DNA from: Rhodococcus tibetensis
Lineage (GTDB): Bacteria > Actinomycetota > Actinomycetes > Mycobacteriales > Mycobacteriaceae
DNA length: 64,000 nucleotides
NCBI RefSeq assembly: GCF_024438035.1
Contig: NZ_JANFQF010000003.1
Location: 248,001-312,000, forward strand
Direction: 5' to 3'
In this document: piece after piece, positions 18,073 to 27,155 of the stretch
How positions within the stretch are numbered: the first letter of the stretch is position 1
How the letters are laid out: every line of letters starts with the position of its first letter
The notes under the pieces: model-generated
Told to the model about the DNA's origin: nothing
Database searches by the model: none
Seen by the model: only the letters and a program-made list of their open reading frames with translations
Program-made: the position numbers and the translations under genes

Positions 18073-18647
18073 AGTGGATGCACCCCCACCACTGCTCCGT
18101 CGGCATCGAACACGACCAGCGACCGCGACCGCGACGACTCCACCATCGCTGTCGGCCAGAATCCCCCAGCTCGATACACCGAAACACCGACGACCTGACC
18201 GTCGTCGAGACCGCTGTGGAACAAGGCGTCATCTACCAGATGCTCGACACGGCCCAATGCGGGAACATCGTCGACACTGAACGCGCGCGCGTCGAGATCT
18301 TCCAGCGCAGAGACCACGACTGGACTCGATTCACTCAGATGTTCGCCGTCGAAGGTGTACTGGTCGAGTTCAGCAGGGTTCGCCGGGTTCCGGACCGTGA
18401 CAGCCAGATTCTCGACCGGCGCGATATCCACACTCGTCACCTGCACTTCGTCGACGCCGTAACGAGCCGCCAGCGCCGTCAGTCCGTCATCGACGAGGGA
18501 TGTGGTCATACCCCCGCCCCGAGTTCGCATTGCCGCGTCGAAGTCGGCCCGGTCGACAGCTCCGATACACGCCGTGGCACCGAAGGCGACAGCGAGCGCC
18601 ATCGACGACCTCACTGACGTACGCAGCAGCGACGGCGCCGACATCAT
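18069..18647 (-). CDS. Putative lipoprotein
   Basis: This 192-residue exported protein has an N-terminal signal sequence (LLRTSVRSSMALAVAFGATAC) with a lipobox-like GATAC, so the mature protein would begin at Cys27 and be membrane-anchored. The rest is a soluble acidic domain ending SLVVFDADGAVVGVHPL. I recognise no family. Its stop overlaps the start of the following membrane protein by 4 bp. The pair could form a small envelope complex; that is inference from coupling. Confidence 0.7.
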   Translation of the reverse strand: MMSAPSLLRTSVRSSMALAVAFGATACIGAVDRADFDAAMRTRGGGMTTSLVDDGLTALAARYGVDEVQVTSVDIAPVENLAVTVRNPANPAELDQYTFDGEHLSESSPVVVSALEDLDARAFSVDDVPALGRVEHLVDDALFHSGLDDGQVVGVSVYRAGGFWPTAMVESSRSRSLVVFDADGAVVGVHPL

Positions 18648-18756
18648 TGCGTGAGACTATCCAGGTCACCGACTCGCCGCTACCGCGGGTTGCGAGTCCG
18701 GACCCGCGAACCGTCACCGCCAACCAATTCCATCTCGGAGTCCCCTACCGAGCGGG

Positions 18757-19194
18757 CTAGTCGAGGCAAAATTCGTTCCCCTCGGGGTCGGTCAGCACAA
18801 TGTGACCACCCTGCAGCGGCGGCGCAGGCTCGTACCGCTCAATCCGCCTCGCGCCGAGGGCGACCAGTCGCGTACACGACTCTTCGAGCGCCGCCATCCG
18901 CTCGTCACCCGTCAATCCCGGAGCGGCGCGAACGTCCAGATGGACCCGGTTTTTCGCGGTCTTGCCCTCCGGAACGCGCTGGAAGAAGATCCGCGGGCCG
19001 GATCCGTCGGGGTCGATCAGTGCCGACGCGTCATTGCGGCGCTCGGGCGGGATTCCCATCGCTGCAAGTGCAGCGTCCCAGGTGTCGAACCCCGGCGGCG
19101 GTTCCTGGATCCGATAGCCGAGGGCGTCTGCCCAGAAGCTTGCCAGTGCCGCTGGGTCGTCACAATCGAAGGTCACCTGGATTTCGCGAGCCAT
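18757..19194 (-). CDS. VOC/glyoxalase-like protein
   Basis: This 145-residue vicinal-oxygen-chelate fold protein starts MAREIQVTFDCDDPAALASFW and ends GGHIVLTDPEGNEFCLD, the two halves of the paired beta-alpha-beta-beta-beta fold. The terminal Glu/Asp context (DPEGNEFC) is typical of the group. Members include glyoxalases, dioxygenases and antibiotic-binding proteins; the substrate here cannot be told. It is single and leftward, unlinked to the two rightward VOC genes that follow. Confidence 0.85.
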   Translation of the reverse strand: MAREIQVTFDCDDPAALASFWADALGYRIQEPPPGFDTWDAALAAMGIPPERRNDASALIDPDGSGPRIFFQRVPEGKTAKNRVHLDVRAAPGLTGDERMAALEESCTRLVALGARRIERYEPAPPLQGGHIVLTDPEGNEFCLD

Positions 19195-19447
19195 CAGTGT
19201 CGTCCTTCCGGTGTGCAGGTACCGCCACGGGCCGATCGTCAGCGACGGCAGGTCTCTCGGAACTCACCCTGCCATGCCCACAGGACAGATTCAGTCCGCT
19301 ATTCGTGGCGAGCGTCCATCTGCGGTTGCCGACCCTCGACGATCCGGCCGCGCCGACCGTGTGGATGGATCGCGTGGTGAAAACCGGTGAGCAGACCGGT
19401 CAGGAATCGAGAAGCGTCTACCCACGGGCCGCATTAACGTCACTCCC

Positions 19448-19867
19448 ATGAACATCACCATTCACTCGGCCTTCCTTCCACACACCGACCACGAGGCATC
19501 GTTGGCCTTCTACCGCGACATCCTCGGCTTCGAAGTCCGCAAAGACGTCGGCTACAACGGAATGCACTGGATCACCGTCGGCCACCCGGACCAGCCCGGC
19601 ACCTCCCTCGTCCTGCACCCGCCGGCCGCCGACCCCGGCATCACCGACGACGAACGCCGGACCATCACCGAAATGATGGCCAAGGGAACCTACGCCATCC
19701 TGACGCTGGCCACCCCCGACCTCGACGCGACCTTCGCCCAGCTCGCGGCCAGCGACGCCGAAATCGTCCAGGAACCGATCGACCAGCCCTACGGCATCCG
19801 AGATTGCGCCGTCCGCGACCCCGCAGGAAATCTCATCCGTATCAACGAGATCAACGAGGAGCGCTGA
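19448..19867 (+). CDS. VOC family protein
   Basis: This 139-residue single-domain vicinal-oxygen-chelate protein begins MNITIHSAFLPHTDHEASLAFYRDILGF and ends YGIRDCAVRDPAGNLIRINE. The helix-strand order and the final RDPAGN(L/F) motif are characteristic. It is probably a metal-dependent dimer in the cytoplasm. Its stop lies one base before the start of a second VOC gene, so the two are almost certainly co-translated and may work together. Confidence 0.87.
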   Translation: MNITIHSAFLPHTDHEASLAFYRDILGFEVRKDVGYNGMHWITVGHPDQPGTSLVLHPPAADPGITDDERRTITEMMAKGTYAILTLATPDLDATFAQLAASDAEIVQEPIDQPYGIRDCAVRDPAGNLIRINEINEER

Positions 19868-19868
19868 C

Positions 19869-20471
19869 TTGACCACCATTGAATCCCTCACCCTCGAAAC
19901 TCCCGACCCCACGACCGCAAAGGCCTTCCACACCGCACTCGGCGTCGATGAACACATCAGTGCGCGCGACACACAGCAACAGGCCAGCGGCTTCCGCGGC
20001 TACACCCTCTCGCTCGTCGTGTCCCAGCCCAATATCGTCGACGCCTACATCGAGGCCGCACTCGACAACGGCGGCACCACAATCACACCGGCCAAGAAAA
20101 GCCTGTGGGGGTACGGCGGCGTCGTGCAGGGCCCCGACGGAGCCATCTGGAAAGTCGCGACCTCGTCGAAGAAGAACACCGGACCGGCCACCCTGCACGC
20201 CGAGGATCTCGTGCTGCTGCTCGGCGTCGACGACGTCAAAGCCAGCAAGCAGTTCTACCTCGACCACGGGCTCGAAGTGACGAGAAGCTTCGGACGCAAG
20301 TACGCCGAGTTCGCCACCGGCCCGAACGTCAAGCTCGCGCTCTACGGGCGTCGCGCCCTCGCGAAGGATGCCGGCCTCTCCCCCGAGGGCACCGCTGCCC
20401 ACCAGATCATCATCGGCAGCGACGCCGGATTCTTCACCGACCCCGACGGCTTCAGATGGGAAACCGTCTGA
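19869..20471 (+). CDS. VOC/glyoxalase protein (tandem partner)
   Basis: This 200-residue VOC protein has two fold modules. The N-terminal module ends QGPDGAIWKVATSSKK and the second runs from DLVLLLGVDDVKASKQFYLDHGL to FFTDPDGFRWETV. The start is TTG at 19869, one base after the preceding VOC stop, which supports translational coupling. It resembles the glyoxalase/bleomycin-resistance group of actinobacteria. Substrate unknown. Confidence 0.85.
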   Translation: MTTIESLTLETPDPTTAKAFHTALGVDEHISARDTQQQASGFRGYTLSLVVSQPNIVDAYIEAALDNGGTTITPAKKSLWGYGGVVQGPDGAIWKVATSSKKNTGPATLHAEDLVLLLGVDDVKASKQFYLDHGLEVTRSFGRKYAEFATGPNVKLALYGRRALAKDAGLSPEGTAAHQIIIGSDAGFFTDPDGFRWETV

Positions 20472-20503
20472 GTCTGAGAAGCAGAGGATGGGCCGATTCC
20501 GCG

Positions 20504-20850
20504 CTAGGGCGATCGGCTGTCTTTGAAAGGGTGGCCGTTATCGACGCGCTTCGCCGCGACCTCGTACAGCGGCTCATGGGAAGTTTCCGACTGCTTGATC
20601 AGCAGCTCGAACGCCCGGTCTGCATCGATCGACAGCCGTTCCATCAGAACGCCTTTGGCCTGGCCGATGATGTCCCGAGACGAGGGCGGTGTGCAACTGT
20701 TCCTGTACCGCTTCCTGCTGCCAAATCGACTGCACACACGGCCCGTCCCTTACCCGGTGCTGGAGCTCATCGACTTCCCTGGGCAGCTCCGACCCCATCG
20801 TGGCACAACGTCACCGCGCTGCGTTCGGTGTCTGCGCGCCGAGGCCGATG
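20504..20850 (-). pseudogene. Broken GAF-ANTAR regulator
   Basis: Remnants of an RNA-binding antiterminator (ANTAR) regulator lie in three frames on the left strand. A GAF start (DTERSAVTLCHDG) is around 20810-20850. A frameshifted GAF piece (SELPREVDELQHRVRDGPCVQSIW) is at about 20735-20795. A C-terminal ANTAR piece in another frame (SRDIIGQAKGVLMER, then the rest to KRV) is at about 20530-20680. The middle of the GAF domain, roughly 70 residues in intact relatives, is gone. Both a frameshift and an internal deletion are therefore present, and no intact product is possible. A sequencing error could not explain the missing segment. Confidence 0.75.
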
Positions 20851-20946
20851 CGGTGCCCCTCGACCATGGGCAGCGCTGGACCGACGAGTTTCCGCCGCAC
20901 CGAGGGTCTCACCTTGCAGATGACGTTGCCGACCGGAGGAGGATCC

Positions 20947-21135
20947 GTGGGAGATGTCTGGTCGATGGTGCCCGCGGAGCGTCTCGCGCTGATCGACGAC
21001 CTCGGGGACGTCGACAGCTGGCTCGTCGAGGAGGTGCGAGACACCACCCTTTCACTACTCCTTGCCGTCTCCGGTCGTCGTGTGGTGCTGGACCTCGACG
21101 GACCGGGAATCGAGATCCTGGCGTCGGCGATCTGA
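20947..21135 (+). CDS. Small hypothetical protein
   Basis: A 62-residue acidic protein (VGDVWSMVPAERLALIDDLG...GPGIEILASAI) starts with GTG at 20947, directly after a strong GGAGGAGG site. Composition is protein-like (many Leu, Val, Asp) although I know no family. Its last 81 bases overlap the 3' end of the convergent E1 dehydrogenase gene. It sits just upstream of the broken GAF-ANTAR gene on the opposite strand. Confidence 0.55.
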   Translation: MGDVWSMVPAERLALIDDLGDVDSWLVEEVRDTTLSLLLAVSGRRVVLDLDGPGIEILASAI

Positions 21136-23367
21136 CGACCCGACATTGACCTGCACCAACTTGATCGCTGCGACCTCGATGGTGTCCTCGGACAGCAGGA
21201 CCTCGCATGCGGCGTCGCCGAGGGGGATGAAGCTGTCTTCGCTCGCAACCCGGGCGAGAGCGCCGGTGAAACCTTCGTCGACCAGTGCTGCAATGACGCC
21301 CTCCCCCACACCGCCCGAGGACCGGGTTTCGTCGACGACGAGGACTCGGCCGGTGGCGTTCGCCTCGCGGACGATGTCCTGCACCGGCAGCGGCGCGAGC
21401 CACCGCATGTCCACCACCCGGGTCGAGATGTGGGCTCGTTCGAGGCGGCGCGCGACTCGGAGGCTCATGTACAGACCGTTGGCGTAGGTGACGATGGTCA
21501 GGTCTGCCCCATCACCGTAGGTGCGCGCCCGCCCGATATGTACGTGGTTCTCAGCCGGCTTCGCGGGATCCGGGTAGGTGGCGAGCCACTGCTCGTCGCC
21601 GTCGTCGTGCAGATCCCGGGTGTGGTACAGCGCAATGGGTTCCAGATACACGCACACTGCACCTGCAGTGCGGGCGGCCGCGGCACAGGAGCGCATCATG
21701 GCTGCCGCGTCGTCGGGGCGGGCAGGGGACGCGATGACAATGCCGGGGATGTCGCGCAGCGCTGCCACGGCATTGTCATTGTGGAAGTGCCCCCCGAATC
21801 CCTTCTGGTAACCGTATCCGGCGATCCGCACCACCATGGGGTTGCGGTACTGACGGTCGGAGAAGAATTGCAGGGTCGCGCCTTCACCGCGGATCTGATC
21901 GGCCGCGTTGTGCAGGTAAGCGAGATACTGAATCTCCGGAATCGGCAGCAACCCGGACACTCCTGCGCCGAGCGCGAGCCCCAGGATCGCCTGTTCGTCG
22001 AGGAGGGTGTCGAAGACGCGGGCCGTGCCGACCTTCTTCATCAGGCCGCGGGTCACCCCGTAGACGCCGCCCTTACGGGCGACGTCCTCGCCGAAGACCA
22101 GCGACTCCGGGTACTCGATGAGCACGTCGAGCAGGGCGCGGTTGAGAGAGAGTGCAAGGGTAAGGGGGCCCTCTTCTTCGGGCAGCGGGCTGCCGACGAT
22201 GTGGGCACGACGAGCGGGGTCGGTCCGTCGCGGTTCGGCGGCGATCGCGTCGCCCAGGACCTCGGTCAGTGGTCGCATTACCGCGGCGGGACTGTCGAGT
22301 TGAGGCAGTTCGCTGACGTGCTGTGCGAGTTCGACAACCTCGGCGCGCTTGTTCTCATAGAGCGCGAGGACCTCAGTGGGGCTCAGGTGTCCGCATTCGA
22401 CCAGCAATTTCGCCGTGCACAGCACCGGATCCCGGTCGAAGTCGGCGGTGATCTCGCCGACGGTGCGGTAGGCCGCTTCGTAGTCGGATCCGGCGTGACC
22501 CATCAGCCTTACCATGCGCAGATGCAAGAACGCGGGGCGTCGGTTCTTGCGGACCCAGTCGGCGGCACGCTGTGCGATGGCGTAGGCCATCGGGAGGTCG
22601 GATCCATCGACGGTGAAATACTCGAGACCGTCACGGTTTCCGAAGTTGGCACCGATCCAGCCTTTCGGGGTCTTGGTGCTGATCCCGATGCCGTTGTCCT
22701 CGCAGACGAAAAGCAGCGGAAGCGGAAGGCCTTGGAAGACCGAGTGGATGGCGGTATTGATGGCGCCGATCGCGGTCGAGTGGTTCGCCGAGGCGTCTCC
22801 GAAACTGCACACCGCGATCGCATCTTCGGGCCATGCCGAGCGGACATGAATCTTGGCGGCGCGGGCGATGGAGAATGCAACTCCGACTGCACGCGGAAGA
22901 TGAGATGCGATCGTCGAGGTCTGTGGGATGACGTTGAGGTCGTGGCGGCCGAACACTTTGTGGCGGCCGCCTGAGATCGGTTCGTCGGTGGCGGCCACGA
23001 TACCGAGGAGCACATCGCGCAGCGGGTCGCGGCCCCGGACCTGGCGGGCGCGTTCGAGGAAGAACGCGCCGGATCGGTAGTGCAGCAGTGCCGGATCGGT
23101 GGGACGCAGGGCGCGGGCGACGACGGCGTTTCCTTCGTGCCCCGATGATCCGATCGTGTAGAAACCCTTGCCTTCCGCGCGCAGCCAGCGGGCCGCCAGG
23201 TCGAGGTGTCGACTGCCCAATTGCGAGTCGAACAAGTCCAGCATTTCCTGCACGGACAGGCTCGATCCTGCCTCGACGCGTTCGTCGTGATCACTTACCC
23301 CCGGTCGTGTCGTGCCGACCATGTCGGCGACGGTGGTGGTGAAGTAGTCATCGATCTGTTCGGCCAT
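21055..23367 (-). CDS. Fused alpha/beta 2-oxoacid dehydrogenase E1
   Basis: This 770-residue thiamine-diphosphate enzyme carries both E1 halves of a branched-chain-type 2-oxoacid dehydrogenase. The alpha half (about 1-360) has the TPP motif from FGDASANH to EDNGIGIS and HYRSGAFFLERA. The beta half (about 400-745) has FGEDVARKGGVYGVTRGL, GYGYQKGFGGHFHNDNA and VVDMRWLAPLPVQDIV. It would decarboxylate a 2-oxoacid and pass the acyl group to a lipoyl E2, but no E2 or E3 lies in the window. About 24 extra C-terminal residues (SSDRRRQDLDSRS...) look non-conserved. The ATG at 23367 follows AGGAG. Confidence 0.87.
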   Translation of the reverse strand: MAEQIDDYFTTTVADMVGTTRPGVSDHDERVEAGSSLSVQEMLDLFDSQLGSRHLDLAARWLRAEGKGFYTIGSSGHEGNAVVARALRPTDPALLHYRSGAFFLERARQVRGRDPLRDVLLGIVAATDEPISGGRHKVFGRHDLNVIPQTSTIASHLPRAVGVAFSIARAAKIHVRSAWPEDAIAVCSFGDASANHSTAIGAINTAIHSVFQGLPLPLLFVCEDNGIGISTKTPKGWIGANFGNRDGLEYFTVDGSDLPMAYAIAQRAADWVRKNRRPAFLHLRMVRLMGHAGSDYEAAYRTVGEITADFDRDPVLCTAKLLVECGHLSPTEVLALYENKRAEVVELAQHVSELPQLDSPAAVMRPLTEVLGDAIAAEPRRTDPARRAHIVGSPLPEEEGPLTLALSLNRALLDVLIEYPESLVFGEDVARKGGVYGVTRGLMKKVGTARVFDTLLDEQAILGLALGAGVSGLLPIPEIQYLAYLHNAADQIRGEGATLQFFSDRQYRNPMVVRIAGYGYQKGFGGHFHNDNAVAALRDIPGIVIASPARPDDAAAMMRSCAAAARTAGAVCVYLEPIALYHTRDLHDDGDEQWLATYPDPAKPAENHVHIGRARTYGDGADLTIVTYANGLYMSLRVARRLERAHISTRVVDMRWLAPLPVQDIVREANATGRVLVVDETRSSGGVGEGVIAALVDEGFTGALARVASEDSFIPLGDAACEVLLSEDTIEVAAIKLVQVNVGSSDRRRQDLDSRSVEVQHHTTTGDGKE

Positions 23368-23711
23368 GAATCCGGCTCCTGATAGGCAGGTGAGCGTCGT
23401 CTGCAGGACGGTGTAACCGGCGAAGGTCGGCGCAACGCGGAGATCTCGCAGTACTAGTCCATCACCAGGGTATGCATCCCGCCGGTGCCTTCATGCCTGA
23501 TTATCGATGACAGTGCTCATGGCTTCGGACCTGGCGAACTGCTCCCGGCAACGTGCACGGGGCTGCTCGCTCCAACTGCTCGACCAACTCGGACGGGCAT
23601 TGTCCTCCGCGGACAAAAGCTGGGACGAACTCGAGCCCCGCGGAATATTTCGATGCACACCCCTCGCGCATAGTGTCATGAATCACACGGCAATCGAAGG
23701 GGATCGAAACA
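23368..23711. other. Divergent intergenic region
   Basis: These 344 bases separate the leftward E1 gene from the rightward acyl-CoA synthetase operon. Short frames here are antisense to each other and lack ribosome sites. Promoters for both operons are expected; I see no clear operator. Confidence 0.5.
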
Positions 23712-25190
23712 GTGTCCGACATCGGCTATTTCACCTGGGACCTCGCGACCACACACGGTGACGCACCGTGCCTGCGAGACGACCACATCGACCTCACGTA
23801 CCGGCAGTTCGCCGATCGTGTGGACGCGTTCGCGGCGCAACTGAGCGAACACGGGGTCGGCGAGGGTGACGTCGTCGCGGTGATGCTGCCGAACCGGGCG
23901 GAGTTGCTCGTCGTCCTGATGGCGGCGTGGCGGCTGGGTGCGGCCGCGACACCGGTCAATCCCACCTTCACCGACGTCGAAGCGGAGTATCAGATCGCCG
24001 ACGCCGACGCCGCCCTCGTCGTGAACGAGGGACCGGATGCGCCAACCGCCGGGCGTCCGTCGATCGCGGTCGACGAGATGCTCGCCTCCCGGCCTTCCGG
24101 GAAGATCCCGGGCTTCCGCCCGACGGGGAGCGACGTCGCACTACTGATCTACACGTCGGGATCGACGGGGCGACCCAAAGGCGTCATGCTCACCCACCAC
24201 AACTTGCAGTTCATGAGTTCATCACTGGCCGAGCATCTTTCGCTGACCACTGATGACCACTGCCTGCTCATCCTGCCGCTGTTCCACGTCAACGCGATCT
24301 GCGTCAGCTTCCTCGCGCCGATGCTGGCCGGAGGGCAACTGAGTGTCACCGGACGGTTTTCCCCGGCCCGGTTCTTCGAGGACGTCGCCCGGTTGCGGCC
24401 GACTTATTTCTCCGCGGTCCCGACGATCTACGCACTGCTCGCCTCGCAACCCGATGAGATTGTCACCGACACGTCGTCGTTGCGGTTCGCGGTCTGCGGA
24501 GCCGCGCCGATCTCCAAGGAATTGCTCGACCGCGCGGAGCAGCGCTTCGGCCTGGTGATTGTCGAAGGGTATGGGCTCACCGAGGGCACGTGTGCTTCGG
24601 CGTGCAACCCGCCCGGCGGCGTCCGCAAACTGGGCACCGTCGGACCCGCGCTGCCCGGACAGACCCTCGAGATCATGGACGAGTCCGGTGCCCTGCTCCC
24701 ACCGGGAGTCGTCGGCGAGGTCGTCATCCGCGGCGCGAACGTGATGCACGGCTATCTGGGGCGTCCCGAGGAGACAGACCGCACCATTGTCGACGGCTGG
24801 CTCCACACGGGCGACGTCGGCCGACTCGACGAGGACGGCTACCTCACCCTCGTCGACCGGATCAAGGACATGATCATCCGGGGCGGCGAGAACATCTACC
24901 CCAAGGAGATCGAGAACGCACTCGCCACCCACGACGGTGTCCTCGAGGCCGCCGTGGTCGGCGCACCACACGAGGTGTATGGCGAGGTGCCCGTCGCGTA
25001 CGTCGTCGCCTATCCCGACAGCCCCGTTACCGACGATCAGCTCACCGACCACCTCCGTGAACGGCTCACGAAAGTCAAACTGCCCGTGGCCATACACGTC
25101 GTCGACGCCTTGCCCCGCAACCCCGTCGGCAAGATCGACAAGCCCGGACTACGCAGCCGCCACCGGTTGCCCACCACCAGTCGCGGGTGA
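23712..25190 (+). CDS. Acyl-CoA synthetase (AMP-forming)
   Basis: This 492-residue adenylating enzyme activates a carboxylic acid to acyl-AMP and then acyl-CoA. The P-loop-like A3 motif is YTSGSTGRPKGVML. Further motifs are GYGLTEGT, LHTGDVGRLDEDG, the hinge RIKDMIIRGGENIYP and the C-terminal catalytic lysine in PRNPVGKIDK. The length fits class I fatty-acid or aryl-acid CoA ligases. The GTG start at 23712 follows AAGGGG. It is the first gene of an apparent operon with a DUF3556 membrane protein and an FAD oxidoreductase, suggesting activation of a lipid substrate used by those two. Confidence 0.9.
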   Translation: MSDIGYFTWDLATTHGDAPCLRDDHIDLTYRQFADRVDAFAAQLSEHGVGEGDVVAVMLPNRAELLVVLMAAWRLGAAATPVNPTFTDVEAEYQIADADAALVVNEGPDAPTAGRPSIAVDEMLASRPSGKIPGFRPTGSDVALLIYTSGSTGRPKGVMLTHHNLQFMSSSLAEHLSLTTDDHCLLILPLFHVNAICVSFLAPMLAGGQLSVTGRFSPARFFEDVARLRPTYFSAVPTIYALLASQPDEIVTDTSSLRFAVCGAAPISKELLDRAEQRFGLVIVEGYGLTEGTCASACNPPGGVRKLGTVGPALPGQTLEIMDESGALLPPGVVGEVVIRGANVMHGYLGRPEETDRTIVDGWLHTGDVGRLDEDGYLTLVDRIKDMIIRGGENIYPKEIENALATHDGVLEAAVVGAPHEVYGEVPVAYVVAYPDSPVTDDQLTDHLRERLTKVKLPVAIHVVDALPRNPVGKIDKPGLRSRHRLPTTSRG

Positions 25191-25289
25191 GCAACCCGCT
25201 CTCACCGCCACCACAACAACCTGTCGCAACTCGGGACACCCCCGAGGCGATGACCCGTATCCTCCACCCGCCCTATCCAGGAGCCTCCA

Positions 25290-27155
25290 ATGGGATTCAA
25301 AACCGGGAACTTTCCCGAAGTAGACCCCGCAACATTCCTCGACCGTCCCTTCTTCGACCGCATGCGCGCCATGTCGACCCACTGGGTCGACTACGGCTTC
25401 GGCACCCCGAAGATGGTGCACACCATCTACATTCTGAAACTGCTCGTCCTCTACATCGGCGCGGGACTGTCGATTGCGACGTTCACGTCCGGATACAACG
25501 TGCTCGACGTCGGCGCGTGGTGGAACGCACCGATCGTGTACCAGAAGCTCATCCTGTGGACGCTGCTGGTCGAGACGCTCGGCCTGGGCGGTTCCTGGGG
25601 TCCGCTCGCGGGGCACTTCAAGCCGATGATGGGTGGCGCCCTGTTCTGGCTCCGGCCGGGCACCATCCGGCTGCCACCGTGGCCGGGGAAGGTTCCGCTG
25701 ACCTCGGGTGACACTCGCACCGTCTTCGACGTCCTCGTCTACGCCGCGATCCTCGTCAACACCTCCGTGGCGCTGGTGCTCGCCGGTGTGCACACCCCGT
25801 CCATCGACGCCGCACTGCCCGGCAACCACGGCCTCGTGAACCCCACGCTTCTGTTGCCGCTGATCGCGCTGCTCGTCGTGATCGGGCTGCGGGACAAGGT
25901 CATCTTCATCGCCGCCCGCGGCGAGCAGTACTTCCCGGCCGTCGTCTTCTTCGGTGTCCTTCCGTTCGTGGACATGATCGTTGCGCTCAAGCTGCTCATC
26001 GTGTCGGTGTGGGTCGGCGCCGGCGTCTCCAAGCTCGGCCACCACTTCTCGATGGTCGTGCCGCCGATGCTGTCCAACACCCCGTGGATGCCGTCGAAGA
26101 CGATCAAGCGCGCCCACTACCGCAGCTTCCCGAACGACCTGCGGCCCTCGATCGTCGCCGGTGGCGTCGCCCACGTCCTGGGCACCGTCGTCGAGGTGGT
26201 CACTCCACTGGTGTTGCTGTTCACCACAAATGGAACCGTCACCCTGCTCGCTGTTGCGCTGATGGTCGCGTTCCACCTGTTCATCCTGTCCACGTTCCCC
26301 CTCGCCGTACCGCTCGAGTGGAACCTGCTGTTCGCCTACGCGGCAGTCTTCCTGTTCCTCGGATTCCCCAACGCCGGAGGTTACGGGCTGGGGGACTTCT
26401 CCTCACCGCTGCTGCTCGCCGCGATCATCGCCGCCCTGGTGTTCTTCCCCATCCTCGGCAACCTGCGCCCCGACCTCGTCTCGTTCCTACCCTCGATGCG
26501 TCAGTACGCCGGCAACTGGGCCTCGGCCACCTGGGCGTTTGCCCCGGGTGCGGAGGACAAACTCGACCAGTTCGTCAAGCGCCCCAGCCAGAACACCCGC
26601 ACCCAGTTGCTGGCGACCTACCCGCCCGAGGTGGCCGACGTCGTCATGCACCAGCTGCTCGGCTGGCGGTCGATGCACAGCCAGGGCCGCGCCCTGTTGT
26701 CGCTGATGAGTCGGCATCTCGGCGACGACATCAACACCTACTCGCTGCGCGAGGCCGAGTTCAGCTGCAACTCGTTGGTGGCCTTCAACTTCGGTGACGG
26801 CCACCTACACAACGAACACCTGATCGCCGCGCTGCAGCGGCGCTGCAACTTCGCCCCCGGCGAGTTCATCGTGGCCTGGATCGAGTCGCAGCCCATTCAC
26901 AAAGGCACTCAGGAGTACAAGGTGATCGACGCCGCCCTCGGCGTCATCGAACGCGGCACCTACAAGGTGTCCGACGCCATCGCCGAGCAGCCGTGGCTGC
27001 CGAACGGCCCCATCCCGTTCGACGTGCAGTGGACGTTGGACATCGACACCGACCGGGCAATCACCGACCCCGGAACAGTGTCGGAACCGAGAATGCGCAG
27101 CAAGCACGCTCATTCGTCTCTTCAGGGTGACGAAGGCACAGGAGTGAGGACGTGA
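25290..27155 (+). CDS. DUF3556 transmembrane protein
   Basis: This 621-residue protein is of the actinobacterial DUF3556 family. The first 400 residues have about eight to ten membrane helices (IYILKLLVLYIGAGLSIATF, LLLPLIALLVVIGL and others). They also contain polar signatures such as HWVDYGFGTPKMVH and SKLGHHFSMVVPPM. The last 200 residues are a soluble domain (SREAEFSCNSLVAFNFGDGHLHN is similar in relatives). The ATG at 25290 follows AGGAG. It lies 100 bp after the acyl-CoA synthetase and overlaps the following FAD oxidoreductase by 4 bp. Biochemical function is unknown. Confidence 0.88.
   Translation: MGFKTGNFPEVDPATFLDRPFFDRMRAMSTHWVDYGFGTPKMVHTIYILKLLVLYIGAGLSIATFTSGYNVLDVGAWWNAPIVYQKLILWTLLVETLGLGGSWGPLAGHFKPMMGGALFWLRPGTIRLPPWPGKVPLTSGDTRTVFDVLVYAAILVNTSVALVLAGVHTPSIDAALPGNHGLVNPTLLLPLIALLVVIGLRDKVIFIAARGEQYFPAVVFFGVLPFVDMIVALKLLIVSVWVGAGVSKLGHHFSMVVPPMLSNTPWMPSKTIKRAHYRSFPNDLRPSIVAGGVAHVLGTVVEVVTPLVLLFTTNGTVTLLAVALMVAFHLFILSTFPLAVPLEWNLLFAYAAVFLFLGFPNAGGYGLGDFSSPLLLAAIIAALVFFPILGNLRPDLVSFLPSMRQYAGNWASATWAFAPGAEDKLDQFVKRPSQNTRTQLLATYPPEVADVVMHQLLGWRSMHSQGRALLSLMSRHLGDDINTYSLREAEFSCNSLVAFNFGDGHLHNEHLIAALQRRCNFAPGEFIVAWIESQPIHKGTQEYKVIDAALGVIERGTYKVSDAIAEQPWLPNGPIPFDVQWTLDIDTDRAITDPGTVSEPRMRSKHAHSSLQGDEGTGVRT

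Noticed and set aside
21430-22974. 514-codon rightward frame
   Set aside because: Antisense to the E1 gene; no ribosome site or family match.
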